Assembly: GCA_019321725.1 (NCBI GenBank)
Contig: CM033107.1
Location: forward strand, 20,327,445 to 20,391,444
Length of the DNA: 64,000 bases
DNA from: Paulownia fortunei
Taxonomy: Eukaryota; Streptophyta; Magnoliopsida; Lamiales; Paulowniaceae
Reading direction: 5' to 3'
A program made the translations under genes and the position numbers. The stretch's first letter is position 1; each line of letters opens with the position of its first letter. Of the stretch, positions 24,000-35,600 are shown one piece after another. Under the pieces are notes generated by a model, which saw only the letters and a list, made by a program, of their open reading frames with translations, made no database searches and was not told the DNA's origin.

Positions 24000-25690
24000 A
24001 ATAATTGATTTAAATCATCTATGTTCATTAATGGCATGCATTACTCTCACTTTTATTTCCACTCTTTGGTAAGAGTCATATCTCATTCAAGAACATGAAC
24101 TTATTTATGGTTTTATAAGTATAAACATTTTGTTTCATGTATATGAAAATTTCGACAATATCTCCCCATAGTTCTTCAAGTACATATATTACAGTACACC
24201 TAAACAACAAATGAAAAATACAAATCAAAATAATTAATCACGTACACGAGACAAATAGCATACTAATAGAACCATAGTTAAGTATACGTTTTCAAACTAT
24301 TTGACTGGACAATTCAGAATTTAACATAAAATTTTAAAATCATTAAAGATTTTAAAATTTTTTGATATTAGATTTGAAACAGAGTCTAAAGTTTGTGAAT
24401 GCATATGCAGTTTAGCTTTCGTCAAGATTTTATTATTAAAAAACTTTAAGGTTCTTAAATATAAATCATAAATTACTTTTCTCTTAAGGTTCTTGAATAT
24501 AAATCATAAATCATAAAGCACTGGGAGAATTTGAAACCAACCTTTTGATCGGGATTTTGAAACACAAAACACCTCGGCTTCTTCACACGCAAATATCCAC
24601 CACTTGGATTCAAGAAACCATCCAAACTCTGCACAGTTCCAGCACAAAACACTACGGACATTAAGAGCTTCTTATACATTGGCACAACTCAGACAATCAA
24701 ATTAATTTATTGACTTATATATACATTGAGGCTGAATCACAAGCAGAGCTGAAGTATGTGAAATGCTTTTTGGTACAGATGTATTATTGATTTCCCAGAA
24801 AATATACTACTTTCTCTAACCTATAGAATTCAATTAAGAAAACCCATATATGCAATCAAAATAAAAGTCGAGTAGTAACCAAATCATAGTAACTTTTTAC
24901 CATTCTTGAGCAAACCCACCACAAGGAATCAAAAGGTAATGATTAGCAAGACAAGGCAATAATTAAAGCTTATAAACAGATCAAAGTTCCAAATCCAGTA
25001 GGTGATTTAAACAGATACATATATATTTCCCCATCACACTGCACGATTAATAGCCACAGATGAAATCTTCAATATTGTTTGTTTACTGCAGCCACCCAAC
25101 CAAATTTGTTGTTGAAAGAAACTTTAATCTATCTAGCATAAAATGTAAATAAGGAAATCCCTTGCTCCTCAACACCAATTAATTCTTCAATCAAAAAAAT
25201 AGAGATTCAAGTCAGTAGAAAGATAGAAAAAAAAAACTTACAAATTCAAGTTTAGTAGATTTTTTTAACCAGAAACGAAAGGGAATGGGGCTGACATTGG
25301 TGGTTGTTGATGGCGGTTTTAGAAACAGAGAGTGGTGGCTAGCTGACGGAGATGGTGGTGTTGTGGCTGTCTACGATGGTGGTTGCAGCGGCGTTTTTGA
25401 GAAATGGAAGGGGGGCTAACGACTGTGGTGGTTGACAGCGGTTTTTGGAAATAGAAAGTGGTGGCTAGCTGACGGTAATGGTGGTGGAACAATTTTCAGA
25501 AATACGCGGATGCGTGGCTGCAACGGTGGTGGTTGCAGTGGTGGGTTTGAGAAATAGGAGGGCTAACGGTAGTGGTAGTTGACGGCGATGGTGGGACAGG
25601 ATTTTCAGAAATGGAAAGAGGCTAAAGGGGGATGTTGGCGAGAGAGAGAGAGAGAGAGAGAGGTTTTTACGAAATCTGAAATGAGGGAGG
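24000..25690. other. CACTA 5' leader zone with GC-rich diverged repeats
   Basis: This lies between the transposase start and the right subterminal repeats. 24000-25250 is AT-rich with no recognised protein; a 70-codon minus frame at 24473-24685 matches nothing I know. 25270-25630 is G-rich (GGTGGTTG, GATGGTGG) and contains a unit repeated about every 126 bp: AGTGGTGGCTAGCTGACGG occurs at 25331 and 25457, with a diverged third copy near 25580. A (GA)n run follows. Confidence 0.6.
25640..25661. repeat. (GA)n microsatellite
   Basis: Eleven GA units at the edge of the CACTA leader zone. Confidence 0.95.
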
Positions 25691-26271
25691 ATTGAAATCT
25701 ACAACTTAGCAACGAGTTCAATGTTTCATCGCAAATTTTGACACTTAGCGAGGAAAATAAAATCTTCGTAACTAAAATATAAATAAAAAAATTGATTTAA
25801 TTTTAGCCTGAAATAGGTAAAGTTTCATGTGAAACTCAGCGAGGATCAATGTAATTCATCGCTAAGTTTATTTAAAAAAATTAAAAATTAAATTATACTT
25901 AGCGACGTAATCCTATTTCGTTGCTAAGTTATAAAATTTTATTTTTTGTTAGCGGCGAATCTTACAATATTGCCGCTAACAATAATATTTTTTTTTTTTA
26001 ATGTTAACGATAAAATATTTAAGTCATCATTAAATTTATTTAAAAAAATCTAAAATTGAACTATTCTTAACGACGACTTTGGCGTTTCATTGCTAAGTTA
26101 TAAGAAAAAATAAAATTTAATTTTTGTTAGCGGAGAAAGTTATTATATCGTCGCTAATATTAATTTTTTTTGTTTTGTAAATATTAGTTACGATATTCCC
26201 TAATTCGCCGTTAATATTAATGTTAACAACGAAATTCTCATTTCGTTGCTAATATTTCCTTATTTGTACTA
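25690..26271. repeat. CACTA subterminal repeat zone, right
   Basis: Repeated TTAGCGACG, TTCGTTGCTAAGT and CGTCGCTAAT-like motifs occur in both orientations, matching those of the left zone. They are interspersed with AT-rich spacers. Confidence 0.85.
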
Positions 26272-26299
26272 TGTAATAATTAATTGTAATAATAAAAAA

Positions 26300-26823
26300 T
26301 AATTAATATTTGTAATAAATTATAATAATAAATAAATAATTTATGGGATGAATATACTAATTTTAAGAAATAGATGAAATTTTTTTGTTGTACGTGATGT
26401 GTAATGTATTATTTTTCTTTATTATGATATTAATTGTAGTATTTATTTTTGTAATATGATCAATAAATATAATATTAATTATATGTATATTTTTATTTAG
26501 TAGAATTAGTAGTAATAAAATATAAGTAATTAAATAACTTTATAAATAAATAAATTGGTAATAATTAATATTTTTAATAAATTATAATAATAAATAAATA
26601 ATTTATGGGATGAATATACTAATTTTGAGAGATAGATGAAATTTATTTGTTGTACGTAGTGTGCAATATTTTTTTTTATTATTATGACATTAATTGTGTA
26701 TTTATTTTTGTAATATGATCAATAAATATAATATTAATTATATATAATTTTTTATTTAGTAGAATTAGTAGTAATAAAATATAAGTAATTAAATAACTTT
26801 ATAAATAAATAAATTGGTAATAA
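26300..26823. repeat. 262-bp tandem duplication
   Basis: Two near-identical copies (about 26300-26561 and 26562-26823). The shared text ATTTATGGGATGAATATACTAATTTT recurs exactly 262 bp apart (TTATGGGATG at 26341 and 26603), and both copies end TAAATTGGTAATAATT. The duplication lies inside the right arm of the split TIR element. It is less diverged than the retroelement LTRs here, so probably more recent. Confidence 0.9.
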
Positions 26824-26972
26824 TTGAAACATAAAAAAAGTAAGAATAAAATACTCATTTGGTGTAAAATTTGATGTAGTGTATTGAAAATGATTTAGGT
26901 CAAATTACAGCAAAACATCAAATTTGATGCAAAAGTTACATCAAATTTAATATTGTGAATTGGAGATAACCT

Positions 26973-28440
26973 GAAGAGGCAGATCGTAATTTACACCATA
27001 TTATTTTCTGAATTGTATACAAAATTTTGTTACATAATTTCAACAACAACCTATAGTGACTATAATACATTATATGAAAAAAAAAATGGGGATAAAGGTG
27101 AGATATTCAATAGATCACACTTAATTACATAAAGCTCAACTTTTATCCTTCAAGATTGACATTATTAACACCAAGAAAAGATCATACTAAGACAAGGGGA
27201 AGCTAAGAACAATCATGATGATTGGTCTTAAGTTCTTAAGAAAAATTGTGTAGAAATTACTAAAGAGTAGTTATGAGATCTTTGTTAATGCAAAAACATT
27301 TTTGTTGTTTCAACCTATTAGGGATACGAGCAACAGGCAACAACAACATTTTGTTATTCAGCAACATTTCTAGAAAAATATTTTAACTCAAAGAGATAAT
27401 CGCATAAGCAAAATAGAGATGCAATGCAAATTACTAAGAGGAAAATGAAACCTTAAAAATGGGCTATGATATATGTAAAGATACCATGATGTGCTCTAAT
27501 GCTGAATCTTCTAGAATCATGTCATTGCTATTCCTCCTCACTATGGAATGGTTGTTAGAAGGGTTCTTGCCTATGATACACATAAAATGTTAAGAAAATC
27601 CTCCTCGCCAAGGAATGGTTGTTAGATTAGTTCATGTATGCAGCATGCACAAATAATAACGAGTCTCAAAGGTTGCTTCGAGTATAAGTCCTGTTAGATA
27701 GGTTCTTGCCTACGACACCCACAAACAATTAGAAGATTTCTTCTCGTCAGGGCATGGTTGAGATGGGTTTAAATTAGTTTCTATCTGCAACACGCACAAA
27801 CGTTAGGAGTCTTAAAAGTTGCCTCAACCAATAATATAGTAAGAGATAATAAACAAAAGACATAAAGTTATAAAAGTCAATGTAAATGATGTGCCTCTAA
27901 ATGGTGTAAAATAAAAGTACTTATAGTTGAATGTAGGAAGGTGCAATCTTGAGTTGATGCATAAATTATTAAGACTTTGTGACTCTGTGAGTTTGGACTA
28001 TCATTTTTCAGCCTCATAGACTTATCTTTGGGCCACTGTTGGATTGTGTCCATCAGAATATACTGAAACACCGCAATAAAGAAAGGAACAACTATTCAGT
28101 ACGCTGTTGTTGCACGATGCAGCCTTAAGTAATGTTAAATTACTGTAAAACTGTTACTAGACATATGTAGTGATATAGACGGTGAGCAACCCACATATAT
28201 CAAGAGCAAAAAGTTAGATATTCACCTATAATGCATCGATAAATGAAAATTTATCCCATGTAGTGCCCAGCATGAATTAGACAAGGGCTCTACCGACAGA
28301 GCTCTGATCTGTATCTAACACGACATTTTGTAATTGCAGATGTTTGTATATTATCACCATTAAATACCAACAGTTAAATATATTATTAGTATATATATAT
28401 AAATATATATATGTATATATATTAAGCAGTCATATTCGAA
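26973..28440. other. Repeat-derived sequence without identifiable genes
   Basis: No coding frame of note. The stretch contains a diverged tandem repeat (27515-27830) and near 28290-28312 a short hairpin (GGGCTCT, 6-base loop, AGAGCTC). A palindromic TATATA-rich patch is at 28389-28422. The text looks transposon-derived but I cannot assign a family. Confidence 0.5.
27515..27830. repeat. Diverged tandem repeat with CCTCGCCAAGGAATGG units
   Basis: Phrases such as CTCNCTATGGAATGGTTGTTAGA, GGTTCTTGCCTANGACAC and CACAAANNNTTAG recur at about 70-90 bp intervals, for example near 27537, 27603 and 27746, alternating with ..GCAACACGCACAAA.. and AGTCTNAAAGGTTGC. Units are too decayed to define exact borders. 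Confidence 0.65.
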
Positions 28441-30889
28441 CCATATTGTGTCCTAAAAATTCTAAGAATCTTGGGGTCGTGTCTCCGTGTTTGTGCTATT
28501 GGTGCTAGTTCATGAAATTTTCATGAGTTTTGCTCCAAGATCTAGAGCACGCTAGAATAGAGTTTTAGTTGAATTTGGAATCAATGAGATGTGAATTAAG
28601 GACTTCAAATTCATGAAATCAAATTCATTGTCACTATTTGAATAATTTTGAGTTATGATAAATTTTAAATTCTCTAACATCTGTTTTGAGAAAATATTTC
28701 AAATCCACCTTTTGAAATATTAACTACATGTTATTATATTCCTCAAATTCATATATTTCCATCTCTAAATGCAACCTAAAGAAAATTATAGCTAATGAAG
28801 CAATTGATTAAACAAATGGGACTGGTGACACACTGCAAGCAATTTAAACATTTGTCCTCCCAGGCCCAACAGTTCTGGATATAGATTCCAAAATGTAATG
28901 TGGGCTGTCCAAGCGCTATAAATTGGACTTTGCCATGGATCAATCATGAAAAATAGCCTTTAACTATTGATATTTGCTAACAGGCATCTTCTTCACTTAA
29001 AAGGGATTTTTTCTTCATTATTTGACCTTGACAAGGATTTAAAGGAAGGGAAGGACCCCCCCCCCCCCACCTCACCCCACCCAAAAAAAAAAAAGACAAC
29101 TGGTACCGTGATCGATCCTGTCACATTCATTTGTTGCCATTACGAAAGGAATGGAAAAATGCATTTGACTTTTCCATGTACATTAAGCTCAACTATATAT
29201 GCATTTAAGGGTTAAAAAGAACAGGTGGGTTTGATGGATCGATGATATTCAGTCCGATGCATTTGGATCATACCCATTCAAATCTGACCCACAATGAAGT
29301 TTTGGATCACATATCCAACCCAATCCACTCATCCGTTTATATAGGTATCCTACAATTTGGCATATATTTGGATTGCATCATATTCACGTACGGTTAAACT
29401 GAAGATCTTCCATCATATTTTTTAACACGTATTTTTTAACGCGAAAAAGTTATATAGAAAAAACATATGCAACAACTTTTGGAGAATTAGGCCTGCACTG
29501 CAGATCTTCGATCATACTTTTTAACATGATACAAGATAATTCAGTATTTTTTAAATATTGTTTTTCATTAAAACAACATTTAGGGTCAATATAAGTAGAA
29601 ATATTGTTATATTTGCCCGTGAAAATATAATATATTGCAATATTTAGACATGCAGAAAATATATAAAAAGTACAACATTCTACATATACAGACGAAGTCA
29701 ATAATTTGTAACATGAATCAAGTAATAAGTAGTGGCAATATTTATATAGTCGATATCACTATTACGTACGATTATATATTTTCCAATGTCAACATTATGC
29801 TATTTAAAATAGACAAATTTCTATAAAGACATCTTTATCTAGATTACGACATTCAAAGGTGACAATCCAGCACCTTATCGGAATTACTTGCTTTTGTCAA
29901 ATCTATCATCAATTATTTCACTCCCTAAACTGAGGGGAAGTTTGAAAATCAAATGATAGAAACTGTGATTCAATAGATATAGGTTATGTATGTTGTTCGG
30001 ACATCTGTAGAAGTAAATAATTTAGTAGTTTAATCCTAAGTGATTGCATAATCGCGTAATGAACTTAATGACAGTATTTAATTTATAGCATTATAAGTAT
30101 TTGTCAAAAACTACATCCGTGTTGACTCTAACATCTCCCCCAAACATTTCCTTAGTTTACATTATCTTTAGATGTTATCAAAGAGTTTTGGAGTATGTAA
30201 CCCTTTTCTAGTGTAACAACAAAACTTAGTGATATTGAGAGTGAGTATTGCTATGTGGCACAAATTTAGAACGTAGTTGATTGAGTTTATTTATCTCTTT
30301 AAAATATTCTATAAAAAATTGAAATTTTATAGGATATTTTATAATGTTTAACAAAAAAATTTACAACATTGATGTTGACGAGTTCCAAATTAGGGACAAA
30401 GTCTATCCTTTTGTATAATAATTTAAGGGATTCAATCTACAATACGAATAAGTTGTACAAGGGTTTGAAGTGTTTCGGTTAAAATTGTCTAGTAAATTTA
30501 TGTCTTACGAGAATAAAAAAATAATAGAATTATCAAGAAATAATTTACAAAAAATGAATTCTATAAAAGATGTGTGAAATGAACTTAGTGTTTTGCACAA
30601 CTTCTTCTTCTTCTTTTTTTATTTTTTTTCAATTAGGAACAAAAAATACCATATTTTCAAACATCTATTATTCCTTATGCGACAATGGGATCTCCTCAAG
30701 AAATAAAGATACTTCTTAACTTATGAGGCTAGCTTTCGAGTCCTATAAAAAATGAAGATATTTATCTAACTTCATGTTAGATTCTTCTACCTTGACCATT
30801 TATATTATACAAGTCATTAATACCCTGATGTATGTAGTAATTGTTTTTGTATATTTAAACTACTAATGATAGTGTTTTCAAATCGGATA
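28441..30889. other. Intergenic DNA, no gene seen
   Basis: Only short frames without recognisable domains. It includes a C13 tract next to an A-run (29056-29090) and a direct repeat of GATCTTCNATCATANTTTTTAACA (near 29403 and 29503). Confidence 0.6.
29056..29068. repeat. Poly(C) tract, 13 bp
   Basis: Thirteen C followed by ACCTCACCCCACCC and an A12 run; a pyrimidine-rich low-complexity tract. Confidence 0.9.
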
Positions 30890-31225
30890 TGATCGATCTA
30901 TTCAATCGGTAATTAATAGTTAGTCCAATTTGATTCAGGTCAATGGTCAAAACAACTGAAAAATGAATAAAATTGGTGTTTTTTTTTTAATAAATTTAAA
31001 TTTGATATTTGGTTATATGTACGTAGTTATTGGACTTTGTTAGATTTATATTTTAGTTGGTTATTTATCTTTTTTTTAATACTTTTAAAATTTAATATAT
31101 AATAATTAATATATTACATTACTATTTATCATAATATAATAAAAAAATATAATCAAATCTCATTAGATCGATTTGACAGATTGAACAAATGGCAGACAAT
31201 AAAATCGATTTAGCCATCAATTATA
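30890..31225. repeat. Dispersed repeat, copy 1
   Basis: Shares TTTAGTTGGTTATTTATCTTTTTT, a GG(A/G)CTTTGTTA segment and TATCATNNTATAATATAATAAAAAA with 41505-41810 in the same order and orientation. The ends contain AATCGGTAATTAAT-like text (left) and inverted GATCGATTT-like text (right), suggesting a small TIR element. Confidence 0.6.
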
Positions 31226-32485
31226 TTTGGTGAATGATGTTTCTTTTTAAAAAAGAGTTCTCTAAATTATGAACTTAGAATGTTAATAGAGATATAGCAC
31301 TAGAATCACTTACCTAGAAATGATGAAATAATAATGCCATGCCATCCACAATACATTTCTTTTGCACTGTCAAATACTTCCATTAAAAATTTCATGTCAT
31401 CCATGTAAGTAGTACCCAAGTGGGCTTGTAACCTCAGCTACCCTAACACTTGGAATCACTAATTTTTTTCTTAGGTTAAGTGTTTTTTCCTCTAACCCCT
31501 AAGTCAAACAAAGAAACATTTGCATTTTATCAGCCAGAATTAATCTATGATAGATATAAGGCTTTAACCAAAGTACGTAAATTAAGTGTAAATGACCACA
31601 GATTAATTGTTTCATATTGGCTTTCACTATCAGTTGAAAATGGCCCAAGATTTTGCAAATCCAATTAACATTGACAGATGCCTATACATAAGATATTACT
31701 TCATGTTGATGGTGATTTTGGCATTAGACTGTGGAATATATCATCTCACCTCCAAAGTATAATTGGCCATAATAAAATGAAAAACCATGTCAAGGAGGTC
31801 TTGTGTCAAAAGAATATAGGATTTTATCATTTCTGCCTGCTTTCTCTGTCAAGATAGAAAATAACCCACTAGGAAAAGCCATCCATGAATTATGATATTT
31901 CCTCCAGTCTTGTTCAGCTTCTGTTCCCTAACCCTAAAGCAATTCCCATTTGCTTTTGGGAATTGACAGTCTTGGGCCAAGCAAGGAACTTGGGGGCCCT
32001 TTTGGGAACTTCATTAATTTGACTAATTTATTAGGTTCGAGTGTAAAGGCCAAAAAAAAAAAATGATGCAAAAGGAAGATGGGCCTTCCCACGGTCCCAC
32101 CCACCCACCCAAAAAAAAAAAATGGTCTTAGAGAATAATGTATAATATTATTCCTTATTCAACCAAGAAATTTCATGTTACCATTTAAATAATGTCCAAA
32201 TGAATTACTAAATTGTATATTAATATTATAAAATAAAATAATAATATTATCTAGACTTTTGCATCTATGAAAAACATAATAAAATGCAATATTTTGTGTG
32301 AATTGCAAAATTCCATAAACTATCGAATTATTAAATCCGAGTTGTGTTCGAAGTTATTAGGTTGATGACACTTCTCCCTAAACTTGTTGATTCTACCAAA
32401 CTTATTTCATTGGTTGTGATTTTGTTGGATGGTAGACTGGGATAGTGGGAATCTCACTAATCATTCATGTGCATAATTAATTAAA
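31226..32485. other. Intergenic DNA, no gene seen
   Basis: Includes a 62-codon frame at 31480-31668 without a recognisable domain, and a CCCACCCACCCACCC plus A-run low-complexity patch near 32096-32123. No RNA gene or protein gene is supported. Confidence 0.55.
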
Positions 32486-32612
32486 TGACAAGACGCTAAG
32501 AAATGTGTAACAACTCACCTGTCGAATGAATTAGTTCCAAAAATGAATGTTGTTAAAGCATGCGACTTATATCTGACCGTCGGGGTAAGAGTCAAGCCCG
32601 CCCCGAGAGGTG
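32486..32612 (+). pseudogene. 26S rRNA gene fragment (decayed nuclear relic)
   Basis: The text GTGTAACAACTCACCTG (from 32506) is identical to a conserved stretch of plant 26S rRNA. It continues in register: CGAATGAATTAGTTCCAAAAATGAATG, then GCATGCGACTTATATCTGACCGTCGGGGTAAGAGTCA, each matching the 26S order with mostly C-to-T and G-to-A changes. That is the pattern left by decay of methylated cytosines. The upstream ACAAGACGCTAAGAAAT also fits. Homology fades after about 32612. The fragment is far too short and mutated to be a working rRNA. Confidence 0.85.
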
Positions 32613-35600
32613 CAACATAAGGCAAAAACATGACGTTTGGTCCGATCAAATGCCTTTGTGATAGATATCCAACACAGGAAGTTGAGATTGGTCAAACCTA
32701 ATGCGCACATAAACAAGTCAAAGAGTTACAATCTTATTTAGATAATTACACAAGTGGATAATATGAAATTAAAATAAAGAAAGTAAATACCTAAAATAAT
32801 TAGTAGTAAACAACAAAATTCGTTACATTGATGAACGTCAATAATTAAAGAATTTCATCTTTCTCAATTTTTTCAAAATGACCGAAGAATAATGCAATAA
32901 ATAATTGGGTAGTTTTAAAAAGAATAATGCCATCGAATATCAGGCATAATTAAATAAGTAATTAAATAAATAAAATGAGAAATCTTTGTAGAACATAATG
33001 TATATCGTTATGTAAAAAAGTATAACTAATAGCAAAAGAGCAATTCAAACTTTTTAAAATTTTTATAGTAATACGTATCAACTATGACTTTAAAGATTTA
33101 GGCCTCGAACTTCCACAGTAAAAGCAATTGTTGCCTAAAGGCCTTCGTATACTTGGGTTAATTCAATTCTATAATTTGACTTACACGTAGTTGAAACAAA
33201 AAGTAAAAGAAAGTTTGGAGCTAATAATAGTATTTGGGAATGCAACCGAACAGTGCAAAGTATGAAAGGGCCAAATCACCCTCAGAAACAGATTTTTCTT
33301 CCCTTTTTTAATTGAGTAGAAAGGACTAAAATATTACTAGATTTGTATTTTATTTTATAAAAGAATTTAAATTTATATATTTTAAGTAATTCCAAAATTA
33401 ATTCATTATAATACTTAAAAATAACTCAAAATTTATTACTCACAAATTTTAAATTTATAATAACACAAAATTGTCTGTACAATATAGATGGATTGGTTAT
33501 TGTAATTAGGAACCCTTAATTTTAAAATCATATAATCCAAATGAATTGTTAGATCAGCTAAAATATGAAAAATGAGGAATAAAATTAATTTCTGATGCGC
33601 TACTAATTCTCTCCACAACAATCTTTACTATTATGTATAGAAGGGTGTTTTTCACCACAATAGGAACTATTTTGACCAAATTCAGAATTCTGGTGTTGTT
33701 GAATTCTCTTTTAATATTCTGAAAATTTCTAATTGGATGCTTCTAAGATTATTTATTTTATTTTGTTTTATTTTTATCTCTCTTTTTTCAATTTATGGGG
33801 TTGAATTATGCCAAAAAATTTGTGTGTATGGTAATTTTGTTAGACGAAACTTGTATTATATTCATATAGTACATATACGTAGAAATAGTTAAAAAATGCT
33901 TTCGTTTTTATGTGCATTAGAAACTTATCGAATAATATTTATATTTTTGAGATGAAACATTTTAATATAGATGTTATACTTATTTTGTATAATACTTGAC
34001 GAATTATATTTTATTTTAATAAATATTTATAAATTACTAATTATTATTGAATAATTATTTTTAAATTGTGTTATAATTATAAATTGAATAATAGAAAAAT
34101 ATATATAAAATAATTTTGTACAACATAAAAATAAGTACAAGCGCAATTGTTTTAAATTCAAGGAATTCATATATAATCCGTTTCCAAATTTTTTGGCAGA
34201 TTTTGTTGCTGTTACTTTTAAAAATAATTAATAATATATTTTTACATATTAAAAGTAAAAAAAAAAATCCATTACTTAACTGACTAACTGCAGTAGCATA
34301 AACATGTATTATGTTTCACTTATACTATCACTAACCATACGAAAATAATCATTTTGAATAAAAACAGGGAAAACCCCCAAAACTTGGATGTTTTTTTTTC
34401 TACTTCTTTATGTTTCTTGGTGTTTAATTATTCTGATTGTTGTCTTTTCTTCATTAATGTTTGTCACATTTATTCACATCTCTAATTTTTCTAAAACTCC
34501 ATATTAATTATGCATCTGAATACCATATTATTCCTTGACCCTTCTCGTATTTATTTATTGAAATGTCGATGTTAAATAGTTAGTTTTGTATATCCACTAT
34601 GCTTTATGTTTAGTTACTTCAAGCATGTGTTATTATGAGCAATACACAATTGTGGCACAAACTTCATAATTTTAAGGTAATTAAATCTTTAAATGGTCTT
34701 TATGTTTTTACTCATGGATTTACTCTAATTGATGGAGGCCAACGTAAATGTCTTCCAATTTTTGTTCCTGATTTGATCCGATTCTCTTTTCAATCTTAGT
34801 TGATTCACACTAATTGTTATAAGTGCCTAAGTTAAATTGTTATTATTGTTTACAGTATGAAAACATTCTGCAAATTTCGAAATATCATCATATTACATTT
34901 TTTGTTTGTATACTTTTAATTTTTGTAATACTTGATGCGAATTTGTATTTTTAATTTTTATAATACTTGATATGTAACAATATAATGCATACCAAGAATA
35001 ATTAATTTAGCAATCAAATTCTCCACTAAACTCGCAAAAATATATACAAATCAAGGGTTAGGGGTGGTCCGGTTTATTCGAGTGAAAAAATTCAAATGCT
35101 TAATTTAGCAAACGTGCTCTTGAAAGATATATTGAATGCTTGAATACAGAAAAAATTATAAAGAATAGAAATATTATTGTGAAATTTGTAAACGCAAATA
35201 CATATTATTGTAGATAAATAATAAAGTAGATAAGCATAATATCGTTCTTATTAATTATTAAATTATTAAATATTGAAATTAGGTTAACTCTAGTTTTATT
35301 TGAACACTCGTAACAGAGTGGAGATTAATGTAAATTAAGAAATTTAACAATAAATTAATCAGTAAAAACAAATTGAAATTAATTTCTATAACTTAAAAAC
35401 TTAAGGTTATGATTTCACCATAACTAGTTCGATTCGAATACTCAATCGCATCAATGATAGTTTATTTTCTTAATTGATAATCGAGAATCCCTCAATTATT
35501 CAATAACCTCTCCCAAAATCTAATAAAAAATTTACCAATTGCTAATCAATATATTCCTATATAAATTAAATAATTAATAAATTATTGGGTTCAATATATC

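Larger units (their letters stand above)
17209..26271 (-). mobile_element. CACTA (En/Spm) DNA transposon, degenerate, about 9 kb
   Basis: The left end is CACTACAGCAAATACGAC, the family's terminal signature. The right end is decayed (reverse complement TAGTACAAATAAGG), apparently missing the terminal CAC. TGT lies directly outside the left end and overlaps the right end (26272-26274), consistent with a 3-bp target duplication if the terminal bases were lost. Both ends carry long zones of TAGCGACGAA-type subterminal repeats. On the minus strand come a TNPD-type transposase and then a TNPA-type gene, the normal CACTA order, so the transcriptional 5' end is near 26271. Both genes are broken. Confidence 0.9.
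16919..26972. mobile_element. Small TIR element (CATCTCCAAT ends) split by a CACTA insertion
   Basis: Left end: AGTCCATCTCCAATGG at 16919. Right end: GAATTGGAGATAACC near 26958-26972, whose reverse complement is GGTTATCTCCAATTC. Inside both ends are matching inverted stretches rich in CATCAAATTTGGTGT-like text (left 16960-17090, right 26850-26950). Without the CACTA the element would be about 1 kb. Short inverted ends with CATCTCCAA are typical of PIF/Harbinger- or MITE-type elements, but a matching TTA target duplication is not clear, so the superfamily is inferred. Confidence 0.55.

Noticed and set aside
24473..24685. 70-codon minus-strand frame upstream of the CACTA transposase
   Set aside because: No family resemblance, and in an element leader; cannot be separated from a chance frame.
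28285..28320. Hairpin GGGCTCT-ACCGAC-AGAGCTC as a possible tRNA arm
   Set aside because: The rest of a tRNA cloverleaf is absent on both strands; left as a hairpin only.
30670..30790. Possible tRNA-derived SINE (GCTTTCGAGTCC resembling an RNA polymerase III B box near 30731)
   Set aside because: No convincing A box at the proper distance, no target duplication and no poly(A)/(T) tail could be found.
31480..31668. 62-codon plus-strand frame of non-repetitive composition
   Set aside because: No recognisable domain and no supporting splice or promoter context.
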